Assembly (NCBI GenBank): GCA_945861845.1
Contig: CAMAWS010000224.1
Span: 1 to 6,059, forward strand
DNA: 6,059 bases
Reading direction: 5' to 3'
Source: Candidatus Sulfopaludibacter sp. SbA3
GTDB taxonomy: Bacteria; Acidobacteriota; Terriglobia; 20CM-2-55-15
Positions 5,601 to 6,059 of the stretch are shown here, piece by piece. A model generated the notes under the pieces. The model made no database searches and was not told the origin of the DNA. It saw only the letters and a list, made by a program, of their open reading frames with translations. The position numbers and the translations under genes were made by a program. Positions within the stretch are counted from its first letter, which is position 1, and every line of letters starts with the position of its first letter.

Positions 5601-5868
5601 GGGACATCCGGCGCTGTCGCGCCAGCGCCTGGCGGGACGCACCGGGCATGCCCACGAGGTCCAGAAGCGTGGGCGCGATCTTGACTGGGTCTGGCGCGGC
5701 AGCCTCGCGAGGATGTCGAAGGTTTTGCCCCAGGACGGGCGCGGAAAAGGAAAGCAGCAGGCCCAGCAGAGGAAACGCTACTTGGCGGATACTCTTGATC
5801 GCAGACATCCACGAGTTACCGCGAGGAATCCCACGGAAGACGGTAGTTAACTCAGCCGGGATTTCCAT
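2626..5868 (-). CDS. Secreted multidomain subtilisin-like (S8) serine protease
   Basis: A 1080-residue exported peptidase (ATG at 5868-5866, GGAG 5 bases upstream). Residues about 30-47 form a Sec signal segment (VAFPLLGLLLSFSAPVLG, likely cut before QN) after an unusually long N-region; an ATG at 5808 would give a more typical signal peptide but lacks a ribosome-binding site. The S8 catalytic domain shows Asp196 (VAVIDLGFD), His245 (QNHGTVVAEI), oxyanion Asn326 (INSAGN) and Ser532 (GTSASAPHVAG), so all key residues are present. A beta-sandwich resembling a PPC domain (about 337-441, with DYDLYLLDE and GVYHLAIRR) is inserted between Asn326 and Ser532. After the catalytic domain come an Ig/CARDB-like region (591-706), a beta-propeller-like region of five repeats with T/S-G...(V/I/L)-(I/V)-G signatures (709-925), and a C-terminal MAM/immune-inhibitor-A-like jelly-roll (931-1080) with FWHRFDVEDGYDYCRVWISS and GWYIDDI. 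There is no membrane anchor or sorting tail. Substrate unknown. Confidence 0.9.
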   Translation of the reverse strand: MEIPAELTTVFRGIPRGNSWMSAIKSIRQVAFPLLGLLLSFSAPVLGQNLRHPREAAAPDPVKIAPTLLDLVGMPGASRQALARQRRMSLANGLVEVEIDLLPDTVWDATAYRALYGVETVYVGFNDSRSIPYVWAKLPPENLARLVEERTEITFVRPPATAVAEQTTQGAELTGATLNQHSAGFKGKDVKVAVIDLGFDRWKDAQSAGELPGYLATNCDSPVRGCLKGFTDGELEFQGSRRQNHGTVVAEIVRDMAPEADLYLLHINTSLQLRQAVDFCINNGIKIINHSVAWFNESLYDGRGPISEIAAYARDNGILWINSAGNHARQHYQGQFNDPDRDGWHNFLADDETITMRLVRDQEVNAELVWSSAATASDGDYDLYLLDEKLDADAPVAKSTRAGTKPARSLSTTIQRDGVYHLAIRRTSGTRNHVLALFVTSPAELPEHRTLSRSLPDPAVSERVLAVGAISYTDWKSADTLEPFSSLGPTNGGLMKPDICAPDRVDTYIHPGKESRLFGFLLSATGGFSGTSASAPHVAGAAALLWNRFPDATAADIRAMLEGNATTFDGELRNNRCGAGLLNLPATVARPSIRLVSAVRIIEPGPYYAGQAVTAQFTIQNVGSGCMFLGAVTLGGRAQNNSVLDFPWNRDIVLCEGDQYTYSELMKLPSSGNYHFFATYKTVDGAWNTSLPGAGPANTLDISTSVAPMAVMGIDGGLGGNPARLLRIDRRTGAATVVGPTRISGINDIAFTPDGALFGVTEDEFLRLNPLTGAAVVIGSLGFSSVTGLASDSSGRLYAGTFNAELLSVDPGSGKASLIGRMGSGMSVSGDLAFAPNGTLYATIRGSAGDQLARVDVNTGRATIIGAVGFPYVFSLTFDQDGALLAGANGDTRTPRLIRINTATGVGTVIGTITNANGLNGLALGRDAQTWTLFKDDLEVNTSAWFAESPWSVTAEQAHTLTHSWSDSPTGNYRNDINRSIIMPTVSLASLNGATLRFWHRFDVEDGYDYCRVWISSDSGKTYQRLAFFTGRSSGWVQSVIDLTRYVGAREVWLAFQIESDWNTTADGWYIDDIDVIGAR

Positions 5869-6059
5869 TTTTGCTCCGATTGCCAATCAGTATACACCCC
5901 GTAGCCGGCACACCGGCTCACGCCACCCCAAAAGAGCGCCGGAAAGTGAGAGTACTATAGAGGGGCGCTAAGCCGTTCGCGTCAACAATCCGTACACAAC
6001 ATAGAGCCAGGACCGCCCATCAACGTCCCCGCCTTGCGCCGAAAGGTGGCGTGGCGCGT
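5869..6059. other. Upstream region of the protease gene
   Basis: No gene is supported here. On the minus strand it holds the GGAG ribosome-binding site (5877-5874) and a TATACT box at 5894-5889 that lacks a good -35. Further upstream is a second pair, TTGACG (5985-5980) and TATAGT (5959-5954), each five of six matches to consensus but separated by 20 bases, longer than ideal. A small hairpin GCCGG-caca-CCGGC lies at 5904-5917. The last 80 bases could be the edge of another gene, but no family signal is visible. Confidence 0.5.
5954..5985 (-). promoter_or_regulatory. Candidate promoter for the protease gene
   Basis: TTGACG at 5985-5980 and TATAGT at 5959-5954 match sigma-70 boxes at five of six positions each, but the spacer is 20 bases instead of about 17. 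Transcription from it would give a leader of roughly 80 bases containing the hairpin at 5904-5917. The TATACT at 5894-5889 is a competing -10 without a partner. Confidence 0.25.

Noticed and set aside
4258..5850. 530-codon open frame on the plus strand, antisense to the protease
   Set aside because: It lies wholly opposite a gene with all catalytic motifs intact, has no recognisable domain, and long antisense frames are expected in GC-rich coding DNA.
6020..6059. GC-rich partial inverted repeat at the right edge as a terminator of a neighbouring gene
   Set aside because: The arms do not pair cleanly, no T run follows, and the context is cut off.

Overview
This is a GC-rich bacterial chromosome window. 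It looks like a soil or sediment bacterium with many insertion sequences and large secreted proteins. Acidobacteriota (Bryobacter/Solibacter-like) would fit the IS4- and ISL3-type debris, the staphylococcal-nuclease-like fragment and the GGTTTT tract, but this placement is inference, because no ribosomal or housekeeping marker is present.

Layout. (1) Positions 1-740, minus strand: one end of an IS4-family insertion sequence. It carries a small complete KTSC-domain gene followed by the 5' part of the IS4 transposase, which runs off the left edge. The two genes overlap by one base (TGATG), and an IS4-like terminal sequence sits at about 718-740. (2) Positions 741-1044: a non-coding spacer with a palindrome and a 60-base (GGTTTT)n tract. 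(3) Positions 1045-1783, plus strand: a scar in which an ISL3-family transposase is cut at its first catalytic motif and joined, out of frame, to the 3' half of a staphylococcal-nuclease-like gene. (4) Positions 1784-2625: about 840 bases of decayed sequence, holding a fragment of an XRE-type helix-turn-helix, two diverged copies of a short repeat, a strong 11-bp hairpin and a possible frameshifted minus-strand zinc-ribbon ORF. (5) Positions 2626-5868, minus strand: one intact large gene for a secreted multidomain subtilisin-like (S8) serine protease, with its upstream region at 5869-6059.

How it fits together. The protease appears to be the only intact host gene with a clear cellular job: export and proteolysis outside the cytoplasm, with accessory beta-domains for binding or stability. 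Everything to its left is mobile DNA and the wreckage of deletions and insertions. I found no CRISPR array, tRNA, rRNA or complete phage module. The most novel points are the KTSC gene apparently carried as a translationally coupled passenger in an IS4 element, the transposase/nuclease chimeric junction, and the domain architecture of the protease, which has a beta-sandwich inserted inside its catalytic domain.
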